Source of the DNA: Nyssa sinensis
Lineage: Eukaryota > Streptophyta > Magnoliopsida > Cornales > Nyssaceae
Assembly: GCA_008638375.1 (NCBI GenBank)
Contig: CM018048.1
Coordinates: forward strand, 2,119,642-2,183,641
Direction: 5' to 3'
Length of the DNA: 64,000 nt
Program-made: the position numbers and the translations under genes
The notes under the pieces: model-generated
Databases searched by the model: none
What the model was told of the DNA's origin: nothing
What the model saw: the letters and a program-made list of their open reading frames with translations, nothing else
Shown: positions 1 to 11,393 of the stretch, one piece after another
Position numbering within the stretch: position 1 is the first letter of the stretch
Layout of the letters: every line of letters begins with the position of its first letter

Positions 1-1190
1 TAAATCAGTACTAGTAATATGAAGATGGGAGAGAGACTGTGTTCGGTTGTTGCAGTGGTCCAATTCGAATTCGGATGCAATTGTTGTTAGTGGGCTTCTA
101 ATCTGAAAGAGAAGGAAAGTAAAGGAGAGAAGAGGATGAGAGAGAGACTACAGAGAGATTGGAATTGAAGTCATTCATTCTCTACTTTCGGCAACTTCGT
201 GAAGCTTTTTTTTGAGCTTCAAAGTGGTTCCTAGGGTGGTAAGGATTGAAAACAAAACATTGTATATATAGGATTTATATATGTTTTCAGATTTGGGGAT
301 TTCCTGTGTGTTTTTGTGTGTGTGTGTGTGTGTGTGTGGTGTTTCAGATTTGGGAAATTTTATGTATTTTTAGAGTTAGGGAATTTGTATTAGTTTCAAT
401 GACAAAAAGCCTTGAGGGTTGTTGCCAACATTCAACCTCCTCACCAACTTGTGTGTAAAACGTGAGAGTCAATTGTGTCAATATATATAAACCTGTGTCT
501 ATAACCGAACTTGTGAATATACATGTGTGTGTGTGAATGAATGATGAATGGATAGATGAATTGTATCTCTCTCTATATACAAGCCATTTATGAAAGTGGG
601 AAATATTTTGAGCAATGTTGTATGAGTTCACATCATTGTAACAGAGCTTGAGAAAAGCCACTGTTTGCCTCCTCCCTTCATCTTTTATTTATTCTTCTCC
701 AATTAGTGATGAAAATATGGATTCATGTATATATATTCTTAATGTAGCACTTTGTTGTAAACTTGAATTGAACTCATTGCATTGTAAAACTTATGGTTTG
801 GTTGGGGTTGGTGTTGTTGGGGAGGAGATCAGCAGTGATTAGGTTGCTTGTTTGATTGGCTGTGGTAAATAGGAATTGATAGAAGGTGGAGTGAGAAAAA
901 ATGGAGAAGAAAAAAAAAATTGGTCTTTGCATCACGGAGATGGAAAACATAGAAGAGAAGGGAGGTGCTCAGTTTCTCAGTGATGGTGATAGTTATTAAG
1001 GGCATTTTGTCATTTTAAAAAAATTTATGCAGATGTCATCTCTGGTTGTTACCATCATTAATGGAGATGCTACGGAAGGGAAGTTTTTATAGTTTATCAG
1101 AAAAAGTAATGAAGTGCAGTGTAATTTCAAAAATTACAAAAGAATCCAGCGTATTTGTCAAAAATCTCAAGGGAGGTCAATATAATTTTT
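1..1190. mobile_element. Probable terminal part of a Mutator-like element; no gene seen
   Basis: No coding region is convincing here. The longest open frames overlap simple repeats: a GT run near 316-338 and TATA/GT-rich stretches. The last 180 bases resemble the right end of the element at 59935-61640: both have a 'gtgcagtgtaatt / gtgcaatataatt' stretch and end in 'gggaggtcaatataat / agagatcagtataat'. This suggests a long-terminal-repeat DNA transposon whose other end lies off the window. The family is inferred from this resemblance only, and the boundary near 1190 is approximate. Confidence 0.3.
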
Positions 1191-1426
1191 CCTAGTTTAA
1201 ATTATCTTTGGACATCAAGAATTATCCCACTACTCGTGGATTTAATACGTATGACTTCAAAAGTAAAGAACTTGCTATAAATAATGAACTCGTGTTCAAT
1301 ATATAAATTATAGACCCATTCATAAATATAAGACTCAACACAAGCCTGAGATTGTGTAGTAAATACACACACACACAACTATAGCACAAAAAAGTCATGA
1401 GAAGAGAAGTTTCATGTTTGCCATAC

Positions 1427-4236
1427 CCTTTTTTAACCCAGGGGACACATCTTCTCCTCTGAATAAGAGAGGAACTTCAACCTTCAACAAAGCATGTGAC
1501 GGAGCCCTTATGAAGGTAACATTAAGCACTGCATCTGTACCCGCATGGAGGTGAAGCTGACAAAAATAGAGAACATAAAATCAGAATGTGGCACATCATG
1601 GAAGAATTCAGATAATGGGACTATGTGGTAAGTATATAACAGTTCTTAACACCGAAAAGAAAATACATAAAACAATTCCTAAACGTTGATTCCAACAATG
1701 TTTATAAGCTTGTCACATTAGGATATCCCTCCTAATCCAATTCAGGAATAGAGCATGTCTACAAGTAAACATTTCATGCACCCCTGATTGACTGTCACTC
1801 AAAAGATAGATTTTAAACCATAAGCCTCAATATGCCTAGTATCTGCCAACAAATAGTTATATCATGCATGCAGAATGTACCACTTACACCCCGCTTGGAT
1901 TAAGGGAGTTGAAAGAAAAGGAGAAGAAGGAAAGGGACGAGCGCTTATTTAATGCTTGATTTAAAAATAGGGAAAGGAAGGAAAGGAAATGAGAGGAAGG
2001 GAGAAGAAGGGGTCTCTTAACCCCTATTTAATCCATTTTGCTCTCCTTCTAAAAGTGGGAAGAGACGGAATGATAGGATTAGAGAGTTAGTGATTACCCA
2101 TTTTGCCCCTATTTTTAAAAATAAATGAATTCCTATTTTACCCTTTCTACTCACAAAATAAACCATCTTCTCTCCTTTCCTTTCCTTTCCTCAATCTTTC
2201 TCAAGTAAGATGAGAGGATTACACTATTATGTTCTTTCTTTTTCTCATTAGCTATCCAAGCATGAAGGACGGATTACACTCTCATTTCCTCTCCTTCATA
2301 ATTAATATTATCCTCTCATTTCTTTTCCCTCCTACTTAACCAAGCATACTGTTAAGGATTCAATTTTTAAATTGAGAAAGCATATAACAAAATAAGGGCA
2401 AACATTTAATAGTGTAACACGGCATTCTCCTATATATAGAGAAATTAGAGTGCTTGAGGCCTAACACACTAGGTATGTAGAAATTATGCCCAGGAATCTT
2501 AATGTTCTTTAAAAATCAAACCTTATCAATATGACAAAAGTCTCTAGTATGGTGTAACAAGTCGAATTATGCCCCTTGTAAATTCATAAGGTAACGTAAT
2601 GCCAGAGCTCACAAATAACACCACAGTTCGTACTCAACACACACAACAGGAAATTCTGTGGTGACACTTTCTAACTTGTGGCAGTGTACTCTGCTCTTTG
2701 TTGCCGCCACAGCTAACTTTTTCCATGATCCAAACTCAACATGTAGGTTGACCCTAATTATATGTAACAAACCTAACCAATGGGCTAGTATGCCAAAAGG
2801 CTCAAAACTGATACAACCAGATCAAACTGAGCTGTTTTAGGGCATCTCCATCAGCGAACCAGACACAGACTCAAATTTGACACTGAGTCAAAATCTTCAC
2901 AAAAAAAAAAAATTTCCAACAGTGAACTCAAACCCATACCAAATCCATTTTTCAATGTTACCTAGAACGTGAATCGTTACAATACGGGGAACGGGAATAT
3001 AGATTGTCACTTATCATAAAACATGGTACGTTAGAGATAAACTTCTTTGTATCGCTTTGTTGGAACGTAATACGTTTATTTGAAACGTGATATGCTTTTT
3101 GATTGTATTTGTAATAATATTAGTATGTGTGTGTGTGTATGTGTATATATATATATATACCAAAAAGATTTCGACAAATTTAAGTCATTATAAAATAAAA
3201 TTCTAATGATGTGTGTGTATTTTGTACGTTTTTTATGGGACTTTCGATATTTTAGATTGGAATGCTAAATCTTGTGTTCCAAATCGCTAATGATTCATGT
3301 TTTGGATCGTGCAATCCCAATTTACAATTCATTCATGTTTTGGATCGTGCAATTCCAATTCGCAATTCGTTATGGGAGGACCGAATTGTGGTAACTAGGC
3401 TCAAATTTACACCGGTCATAATACTATTCATGAAAATGGTCATAATATTATTCATGAACTGTCAGAAAGTATCAAACCGAAATGAGACTTTTACTCAAAT
3501 TTTTACTTAAATTTGAGTCACTGTTGGACATGGCCTTGACCATTTAGAGATATGTCCCACACCTATTCATGGTTCTCAACTGTTCATTACGAGTCCAGGT
3601 TTTAATTATTGAAACAGACAATCACTCTTAAGGCCTAAAGATGTCAAAATTCTAATAAACTCGTGAAAAAAAAAAAATCACACACAGAGAATAGGACTAC
3701 GTGTATGCGTGTGTGCATAGTCAGGTTACAGGTACATAAAGCATTTTCCTTCGGCAATTTCTAATTGACATTAGAAGCTTAGACTATCAGAATGTAAATT
3801 GGTATAAAATCAAAAGGCATACACTTCTTGGCAAGACGCGAATTTTTTCGATGACCTCTTCGGAGTCCAAGTCAGGCCGAACCTCGAGGTCAAAGAGCCT
3901 AGAGAGAAAGAACGATCGGCCAAGATGGTTCACGAGCTTCTTGATCTGATTATTTTGGACAGAGATGAGCCGTTTGTTGCCGCCGTGTTGGCCGTCCTCT
4001 TGCTCAAACACAATGCTCGGGACGCGACCAACTTTTCGCTCCTTGGCGGAGATGTTCTTGCCGGAGGTGACACGTGGAATCGCGCGAATGATCTCTGCAT
4101 ATTTCGGGTCTGGTTTGGGCAAGCCTTCGAGGTATGTGGGTGGAACTTCAGGTTCCTGGAGGAGAACTGCGGCCGATGATTGAGTGAAATATCGGAGGTG
4201 GAGGGTTCTGGTGATTAGTGGGCGGCCGATCCACAT
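1427..4236 (-). CDS. Mitochondrial-type ribosomal protein L25 (bL25) family protein, exons 1-2 (3' part off window)
   Basis: The product belongs to the bL25/TL5 family, whose bacterial members bind 5S rRNA in the large ribosomal subunit; plant copies of this type are thought to act in mitochondrial ribosomes. Exon 1 is 4236-3823 (138 codons) and exon 2 is 1556-1427 (43 codons plus one base), joined in frame by an intron with GTATGC donor and AG acceptor. I chose the ATG at 4236 because it begins an Arg-rich presequence (MWIGRPLITRTLHLRYF); an ATG at 4350 in the same frame is possible. Recognisable blocks are PKPDPKYAEIIRAIPR, SGKNISAKERKVGRVPSIVF and EQEDGQHGGNKR in exon 1, and LHLHAGTDAVLNVTFIRAP then VPLLFRGEDVSPGLKKG in exon 2. 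Exon 2 ends at a good GTATGG donor, and no later exon is found down to base 1, so the C-terminal part lies off the window. Both exons are intact. Family assignment rests on remembered plant homologues. Confidence 0.8.
1888..2352. mobile_element. Purine-rich MITE in intron 1 of the L25 gene
   Basis: The ends are inverted repeats: 'ccgcttggattaaggga' on the left and, read on the minus strand from the right end, 'tatgcttggttaagtagg'. Both lead into long purine-rich (GGAAAGGA-type) arms with no coding capacity. A second member lies at about 58700-59403 inside the pararetroviral sequence. Target-site duplication was not resolved, so the superfamily is left open. Confidence 0.55.
2840..3535. mobile_element. 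PIF/Harbinger (Tourist)-like MITE
   Basis: The left end GGGCATCTCCATCAGCGAA and the right end (minus strand GGCCATGTCCAACAGTGA) are imperfect terminal inverted repeats of the Tourist type. They are followed inward by complementary 'ACTCAAA / TTTGAGT' stretches. The flanks are TTA at 2837-2839 and TTG at 3536-3538, compatible with a decayed 3-bp target duplication. There is no transposase. The element sits in intron 1 of the L25 gene. Confidence 0.55.
3293..3371. repeat. Two-copy tandem repeat inside the Tourist-like MITE
   Basis: Two adjacent units of about 40 bp share 'ttcatgttttggatcgtgca' and then diverge slightly. It is a local duplication within the MITE with no coding sense. Confidence 0.6.
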
Positions 4237-4522
4237 CTGGTGTGTATAGAAAGAGAAAGTCGCTGAAAGGGGCGGCAACGCGCAGGTTAGCGAGAGGCTT
4301 AAGAAGGGTTTTTGCGGGGATAGTGGAAATGAGTGCGACTCGGATTGCACTCATTCATGAGCCGTAACAAGCCAGGGCAGGGATGGTGTTTATGGGATTA
4401 AAAGACGGAAGTACCGATTGGCTTCATCCAAATTGCAGAACTGCCACTAATTGGCAATTTATACCTCAAAAAATGTGGGTTCTCTTGGGTTGAATAATTA
4501 TTTGGTGAAATTATTTTTTTAC
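4237..4522. other. L25 leader/promoter side, truncated by the copia insertion
   Basis: These bases lie between the chosen L25 start codon and the left LTR of the copia element. They hold the leader with an in-frame upstream ATG at 4350, and little else. No clear TATA box was found. The copia element sits less than 300 bp upstream of the start, so the native upstream promoter may have been displaced beyond 10195. Confidence 0.35.
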
Positions 4523-4895
4523 TGTTGTAGAATTAATGGGTAAAAATCAATTTTATCAGTGAACACGAATATTTATGTGGTTCGATTTCAAATCTATGTT
4601 CACGAGTAAGAGAAAAAAGATTTCACTAATTATATAAGGATGTATAATAAAAAATATTGCTATATTCACAACAGATTATTCTCACAACAATTTATTTTTA
4701 CTGTTACTGTTGTCCCTATCAGTCATATCTTTTAAACTTACTGTCGCGCTTCTTATATAGGTGTCAAGTTACCGCATTGCACTTGTCGCCTTAAAATATC
4801 AATTGCATATGTCTCGTTTTGATTATTATCCATGACATTAATGTCATATGCATTCGCGTGGGTTGATTGAAACCCACACCCAAAATTTTATAACA
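4523..4895 (-). repeat. copia-1 3' LTR
   Basis: 373 bp, starting 'tgttgtagaattaa' and ending 'ttataaca' on the plus strand. It pairs with 9823-10195 over its full length with scattered substitutions. The polypurine tract abuts it at 4896-4908. Confidence 0.92.
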
Positions 4896-4989
4896 CTCCC
4901 CCTTGAGTACAAATCACAATGATATCAATATCTTCTCCTTGCTCCCCTTCATTGAGCATTGTTTATTCAATTGTTCAAATTTTTGAGTT

Positions 4990-5500
4990 GGCACATTCCA
5001 CATTTGTATATCAACCTTTCGAATGTTGTTGGTGGTAAGGCTTTAGTAAACAAATCGGCTACATTGTCATCAAAACATATATGTTGTACATTGATATCAC
5101 CACTCTTCTAGAGCTCATGAGTATAGAAGAACTTTGGCGAAATGTGCTTGGTTCTATCTCTTTTAATGTAATCTTTCTTAATTTGTGCAATACGTGTTGT
5201 ATTATCTTTATATATTATTGTTGGATTGTCTTTAATGAAAGATAACCCACGTGATTCCTGAATATGTTGGACCATAGATCTCAACCATATGCATTCTCAA
5301 GTCCTCTCATGAAGTGCAAGAATTTTGAAGTGATTTAAGGAAGTAGCAGTCATTATTTGCTTTGCAGATCTCCATGATATAGCAGTGTCGCCATAGGTGA
5401 ATACATATCCAATTTGTGGCATGACTTTATGTGGATAAAAAAGATAACCAGCATTTGTATATCCGACTAACAGTGATTTGGATCCTCTTGAATAAAACAA
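4990..5500 (-). pseudogene. copia-1 RNase H region
   Basis: The stretch 5297-5500 encodes a piece with 'LLVGYTNAGYLFYPHK' and 'GDTAISWRSAKQ', matching the copia RNase H blocks 'GYTDAGYLSDPHK' and 'ISWRSxKQ'. The catalytic-type Asp of GYTDAG is Asn here. Sequence from 5000 to 5290 continues the domain in other frames (for example the rest of the helix after 'KQIMTATS'). The frame is broken and there is no complete domain. Confidence 0.75.
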
Positions 5501-5519
5501 GCCTATATCAACAATCTCA

Positions 5520-6420
5520 CATAGATAGCAAAATATATACTTGATATCATTCCAATGACTTCAGGTTGGAGCATAACTATATTTAGCTAGTAAGTTGACA
5601 GCAAATGCAATGTCTGGTCATGTACAATTTGTAAGATACATAAGGGCACCAATTGCACTAAGATATGGTACTTTAGGACTAAGGAGCTTCTCATCACCTT
5701 CACGAGGGCAAAAATGATCTTTTTTCACATCAAGTGAACGGACAACCATTAGTGAGATTAATGGGTGTGTTTTATCCATGTAAAATCGTTTCAGAATCTT
5801 CTCTGTATATGTTTATTGATAAAGAAAGATTCTTTTTGGAAAATGCTCGATCTGCAGACCGAGACAAAATTTGGTTCTTCCTAGATCTTTCATTTCAAAC
5901 TCTTATTTTAAATAAGTAGCAGCTTTTGTGAGCTCTTCAAGAGTCCTCACAAGATTTAAGTTATCAACATATATTGTTATTATTGCAAATCCAATATCCG
6001 ATTTCTTTATAAAGATACAAGGACAAATCAGATTATTTGCATATCCCTCATTTAGTAAATATTCACTGAGGCAATTGTACCGCATGCTCCCAAACTGTTT
6101 CAATCCATATAGTGATTGTTGTAAATTGATTGAATACATGCTACGAGATTTTGAATCACTAGCTTCAGGAACTTTAAATCTTTCAGGGATTTTCATGTAT
6201 ATGTCACTATCAAGTGATTCATATAAGTATGATGTGACTACGTCCAAGCGCATGTCTAGTCCTTTTGAGACTACTAGACTTATAAAAAATTGAAACATAA
6301 TTGCATCCATGACTAGAGAATATGTCTCCTCATAATCAACACCAGGTCTTTACGAGAAACCTTGTACTACAAGTCTGACTTTATATTTGATAATTTCATT
6401 TTGTTCATTACGTTTCCATG
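5520..6420 (-). pseudogene. copia-1 reverse transcriptase
   Basis: The minus-strand stretch 5903-6310 contains 'RLDVVTSYLYESLDSDIYMK', the conserved 'QQSLYGLKQ' block and the active-site motif as 'ITIYVDNLNL'. The usual copia motif is YVDD, so the second catalytic Asp is Asn. N-terminal sequence runs on to about 6420 and C-terminal sequence to about 5520 in other frames with stops. By family knowledge this RT is dead. Confidence 0.85.
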
Positions 6421-7099
6421 CAAATACACATTTGTACCCTACATGCTTTATACCTTCAGGTGTTCGGACTATAGGTCCAAATACCTCTCGTTTTGCTAAC
6501 GAGATTAACTCAGCCTGTATCGTTTCCTTTCATTTTGGCCAATCATTTTTACGTCGACTTTCTTCAACGCTTTGTGGTTCAAGATTCTCATCACTTCTAG
6601 TGATTTCAATTGATATTGAGAAAGAAAATATATGATCAATGATAATATCACTTTGATCCCATATATCTCTATTAGATATATAATTTATCGAGATTTCTTT
6701 TTTTTAAGTATTTGTGCCTCTTTAGGGGCTACTTGTTCCACTTCAAGAGATATTACTTCTTCAAGAAGCATTTTCTCTTCTAGAGGTATTTGTTTACCTT
6801 TCTCATTTTATGTGTGGTCTCTTCAAGAGTTGTCATTTCTTTTGTTTCTTGTGTCTTCTTCTTTCGAGGAAGCTTATCTTTCTCACCAATGGGTCTACCA
6901 CACTTCAGGCGTGTCATAGATTCATTTGTTGCTATAGTAACGGATTTCCTACAGGGACATCGATTCGTGCAGAAATATTTGCAGCTAGTATGTGCGATTT
7001 CGTTATTTTCTTTATATTAGTGAATGCATCTGGTAATTGATTTGCAATACTTTACAAATGAATAATCCTTTAAACTTTTAGTTCACATTGATTAGTACA

Positions 7100-8080
7100 A
7101 GGATCAAAATGAGATAATGTTGTTGCATTCCATGAAATTTCATGATGAGCTTCTGGCTTCAGCTTCTCTCCCCCTAATGGTGGGAAGACTATTTCATCAA
7201 AATGACAATCTATAAATTGTGTAGTAAATAAATCACCTGTCAATAGCTCAAGATATCTTATGATTGATGGAGAATCAAAACTAACATAAATTCCTAATCG
7301 TCTTTATTTTAATATGTTGTGGGGGTGCTATAGGGATTTGCACAGCACAACCAAAGATTCTTAAGTGAGACACATTTGGTGGCTAGCCAAGTACAATTTG
7401 TAAAGGGGAATATTCGTGATAAGTAGTTGGCCTAATACGAATTAATGTCGCAACATGCAATATGGCATGCCCCTAAGCAGAAGTAGGAAGCTTTGTCTTC
7501 ATAAGTAAAGGTCTACCAATTAATTGAAGATGTTTAATCAAAGATTTTGCCAAATCATTTTGTGTCTGTATGTGAGCAACAGGGTGTTCAACATTAATTC
7601 CTATTGACATGCAGTATTCATTAAATACTTGGGATTTAAACTCACCAGTATTATCAAGACGTATTGTCTTAATAAGATGATCAGGGAATTGTGCTCTTAA
7701 TCGAATGATTTGAGCAATGAGTCTCGCAAATGCAACATTATGAGATGAAAGTAAACAGACATGAGACTATTTAGTTTATGCATCTATCAATACTATAAAG
7801 TAATGGAATGGTCTACTTGGTGGGTGAATAGGTCCACATATATCTTATTAAATACGTTTTAAAAATACTAGAGATTCAACATTCACCTTCATGGGAGATG
7901 GCCTTATTATAAATTTTTCCTGAGAACAAGCAGTGCATAAATATTTACATAGTAAAAGAATATTCTAGGTCTCTAAAGGATGTCCATGTGAATTCTCAAT
8001 GATTCTCCGCATCATTATTACCTTTAGGTAGCCTAATCGATCATGCCAAAGTATAAAAGTATTCAAGTCGGTGAACTTCT
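7100..8080 (-). pseudogene. copia-1 integrase core
   Basis: On the minus strand this region reads GPIHPPSRPFHYFIVLIDA (about 7840-7785), then LDNTGEFKSQ, and then AHIQTQNDLAKSLI (about 7580-7539). These correspond to the three catalytic blocks of a copia D,D-35-E integrase. The third block normally has QNGLAES; here the catalytic Glu is Lys. Frames are interrupted. The region lies between GAG-pre-integrase and RT, as expected for copia. Confidence 0.75.
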
Positions 8081-8474
8081 AGTTCATCACAAAATATGAT
8101 TCAATGATATTTATAGAAGTTTGGTATAGTCCCAAAGAGAGTGCAGGAAATTTCTCCAAGAAGTTCATCTTGTTTGAAATAACAGACGTGATACAAAGGT
8201 ATTCCATATCACCTTTATTAATGGTCTCAATATTATATCCATTTCTGTGGATATCTTTAAAATTGAGCAAATTTCTTCTAGATTTGCTTGAGTATAAAGC
8301 ATCATTTATATGAAATGTTGTCCCATTTGGTAATGTGATGCCGACTCTTTCGGAGCCTTCAATCATATTTGTAGCACCAGATATGGCGTTGACATTAGCT
8401 TTATTCAATTTTAGAGTAAAGAAATATCTTTTATCTTGAATGATTGTATGTGTAGTGGCATGTCTACTAGACAT
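8079..8474 (-). pseudogene. copia-1 protease remnant and GAG-pre-integrase domain
   Basis: A 131-codon open stretch begins just after the protease active-site region. 'ATTHTI' and 'KRYFF' match the sequence that follows the catalytic Asp in copia proteases, but the Asp itself is out of frame, next to a one-base shift. The rest matches GAG-pre-integrase: 'SGATNMIEGSERVGITLPNG', then 'INDALYSSKSRRNLLNFKDI', a block normally ending LLSFKDI. It continues to the integrase side around 8079. Confidence 0.75.
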
Positions 8475-8699
8475 ATATCTTCATTATCCATTTGGAATCT
8501 ATCAATTCATTATTATAAATAACATATTAAAAATAGAGACATGGAAAAGTTAAATTATGTTAAAGCAGCATTATTCAATAGAAACATTATAGTGAGTTAA
8601 ACAAAACAATGAAAATATTAAGAACACTAATTAACATGCACGTTCCCATCACCTATTGAATGGTTAATTCTACCATTAGGATCTGCAAAGAAATCTAAT

Positions 8700-9650
8700 A
8701 TCCATAAGATCATCAAAAAAATCCATAAGATCCTTAGTAACATTTATAGGACCATCAGTAAAATTTGTCTCTAGTTCTTTTCCTTTTCCTTTTCCTTTAG
8801 TGATGCTTGATAAAGATTTGCAAAATGTCTAGGCGTACGACAAGTACGCAACCAATGCCCTTTTCCACCGCAATGATAACAAGATTCTTCAAGATCTTGG
8901 GCTAATTTTTATTTCTCATTTTTTTGCTTTGCTTCAATATTATTATTAAACTTCAGGTGCTATAGTGTGTCTTTTCTAGGACAATTAGGAGAATTATTCT
9001 TGTGACCACCTCGGTATGAGTTATTATGTCAGTTGCGACCGTGACCACGTTTTCGACCATATCCACGCCACGCTCATGTCTCTGTTTATATGATGAAGTT
9101 GCATTTACTTCAAGAAATGCAATTCCATTCTCTTCAAGAAATAGTACAGAGCTAGTGAGACGTAACTAATGATTTTTCATTACAAGGTCACTATGATGTT
9201 CAGCCATGAGAAAACATGATATCAATTCAGAATATTTGGTAAACCTATGCTCTCGATATTGTTGCTGTAGGACAATATTCGAGGTATGAAATGTAGAAAA
9301 TGTCTTTTTTAGCATATCTGAATCTGAATATTTTTTCGCATAATTTCAATTGCGAAATAATTCTAAATAATGCAAATTGTATTCATTAATTGATTTAAAA
9401 TCCTGCAACCTCAGGTATAACCAATTATACCGAGCCCTTGGGAGAATAATAGTATACTAGTGGTCATACCTTTTTGTTAGATTCCTCCAAAGGATCGGCG
9501 AATCTTTTACCGTGAGATATTTTACTTTTAGACTTTCATGAATATGATGACAAAGAAATATCAGTGCATGTGTGCGATCCTTCAGGGATGTACTGCTTTC
9601 TTCTTTAATAGTATCACCAAGATTACTAGCTTCAAGGTGAAGTTCAACAT
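8700..9650 (-). pseudogene. copia-1 gag with CCHC zinc knuckle
   Basis: The minus strand at 8881-8833 reads CYHCGGKGHWLRTC, a CX2CX4HX4C nucleocapsid zinc knuckle. It is followed by a Lys/Glu-rich linker that leads into the protease region. Upstream sequence to about 9650 is gag-like by position (between the primer-binding site and the knuckle), but it has many stops and no single frame. Confidence 0.65.
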
Positions 9651-9822
9651 CAAGTATCTAGGATAAATAATTCTTTTCAGTGATATCCAATGCAACAAAC
9701 TCAAGCTTTGTGAGATTTGATATAATATAAATAAGATGAAAAGAATATTTAGATTCAAATGTACTAAATATTACCTCTATTTTAATACCTTCATAGTGGA
9801 TTAGAGCTTCGTGCTGATAACG

Positions 9823-10195
9823 TGTTCTAGAATTAATAGACAAAAACCAATTCCACCAGTGCACATAAATATTTATATAGTTCAGCTTCAGGCCTATGTC
9901 AACGGATAAGGGAGAAAATATTCCACTAATTATATAAGAGTGTACAATAAAGGATCTTACTATATTCACAACAGATTACTCTCACAACAATTTATCCTTA
10001 CTGTTATTGTTGTCTTTATCAATCATATCCTTTAAACTTACTGTCGCGCCTCTTATATAGTCGTTAAGTTATCACCTTGCACTTGCCGCCTTAACATCTC
10101 AATTGCATATGTCTTGTTTTGATTCAAATCCAAGACATTGATGTCATATACATTCACGTGGGTTGATTGAAACCCACACCCACAATTTTATAACA
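9823..10195 (-). repeat. copia-1 5' LTR
   Basis: 373 bp, the partner of 4523-4895. A minus-strand TATA-like run ('tatataatt' type, near 9930) lies in a plausible promoter position. The internal edge carries the primer-binding-site stretch 'cgttatcagcacga' on the minus strand. Confidence 0.92.
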
Positions 10196-11393
10196 TTTGC
10201 ATCATTATTGAATCACAGATTTGATAAATTTCTTGATTTCATGATAAAGTTATATATATTCTGAATCTTGAAAAAATTATAAAAAGTAGTGACTCTGCAT
10301 CAAATAATGATGTGAAATAATCATTCAACTTTTCATATTCGTTGGTTTGCACATTAGTGTCATTCGTAATTAATGTGAATTACATTATTGTTGAACAAAT
10401 AGAGACTTTTCAAATAAGTACAACTTCAAACTTTGCTAAATGAACATTAAAATAGGATTGTCAATGGATTGGATCTTGACCCGAATTTGATCATAATGTA
10501 GTACAAAGAGTTTGATTCGATAATCCAATTCGATCTGAATTTGATAATTTCTTTAGTTAAACAAATTAGATATGGATTAAACAAATTCAATCCATTAATG
10601 ATCCGATTAAATAAAACATATATTTATTTTTTATACATTATATTAAAATATATATTTAAAATTTATATAATATGTTAAATATTAAATTATACAAGTCTCT
10701 ACTAAGTTGAGTTTATATATTTTAAATTTTACATATCGCATTCATATTATAACATAATATGTGTGTCTATAAATATATTAAAATTATTATCAGATTGATT
10801 TGATATAATATGTAATAAATCTGGATTTAAATTAAGAATTTCTTGATGTGTCAGAAAATCTGATCCGATCCTCAATTTTTTAACAAATAAGATTTGAATT
10901 ACTCCTAATCTAATCTGTTTTACAGCTCTACACGCTGAAATGAAGTGAACTCTAACACACCCTCTTTCCTGAATGCTCTTTGTATCAGTAATTTCACAAT
11001 CTAATAGGAGTAGTATCTATTGGCCATCAACCTTTTCATTCTTATTTTCAGTCAATCCTAGAAATTTTAGGAAAGGAATGAAACCTTCAACCTTTATAAT
11101 TTTATTTTCTGTCAATCCTCCGTTTGATTGTTGAGAAAATTAAATAAATTTTGTAGTGCACGTTTGTAAGTTTTGATGTTAGAGGTCTCTTACAAACCCA
11201 ACATGTTGTACATATAGCAATTTGTGATTGGCCGGGATCATTGGTCCTTGGACCATACAATAAATTCTCCTCTTAAAGGGGAGGTCTTGGGTTCTATTGC
11301 CACTCTCCCCAATTGAGGGATATAGTGAGTGCTCTTTGAGTAGTTGGTCTGGCTCGGAAGATCTTGAATTTGAGGCTTTCTACACAAAAAAAT
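10196..11393. other. AT-rich spacer with hAT-like and SINE-like fragments
   Basis: No gene is seen. About 10453-10933 is bounded by TAGGATTGTCAATGG on the left and, on the minus strand at the right, TAGAGCTGTAAAAC. These are similar hAT-type ends (TAGRNNTGNCAAA), but no matching 8-bp duplication was found. About 11220-11385 looks tRNA/SINE-derived: 'ggtcttgggttctattgcc' resembles a pol III B box. Both calls are tentative. Confidence 0.35.

Larger units (their letters stand above)
4523..10195 (-). mobile_element. Ty1-copia LTR retrotransposon (copia-1), decayed
   Basis: A full-structure element of 5.67 kb on the minus strand. Two 373-bp LTRs begin TGTT and end AACA (plus-strand reading), flanked by tttac (4518-4522) and tttgc (10196-10200), a 5-bp target duplication with one change. 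Next to the right LTR the minus strand reads 'cgttatcagcacga', a primer-binding-site position. Next to the left LTR lies a polypurine tract (minus 'tcaagggggagtg'). Domain order on the minus strand is gag, protease remnant/GAG-pre-integrase, integrase, RT, RNase H, as in copia. All frames are broken by stops and frameshifts and several catalytic residues are lost, so it is not autonomous. Confidence 0.93.

Noticed and set aside
246..661. Frames of 70 and 105 codons on both strands
   Set aside because: Overlap a GT microsatellite and repeated GTGTG sequence; Cys/Val and His/Thr runs are simple-repeat translations.
9658..9969. 103-codon minus-strand frame
   Set aside because: It runs across the copia-1 5' LTR and leader and does not resemble gag.
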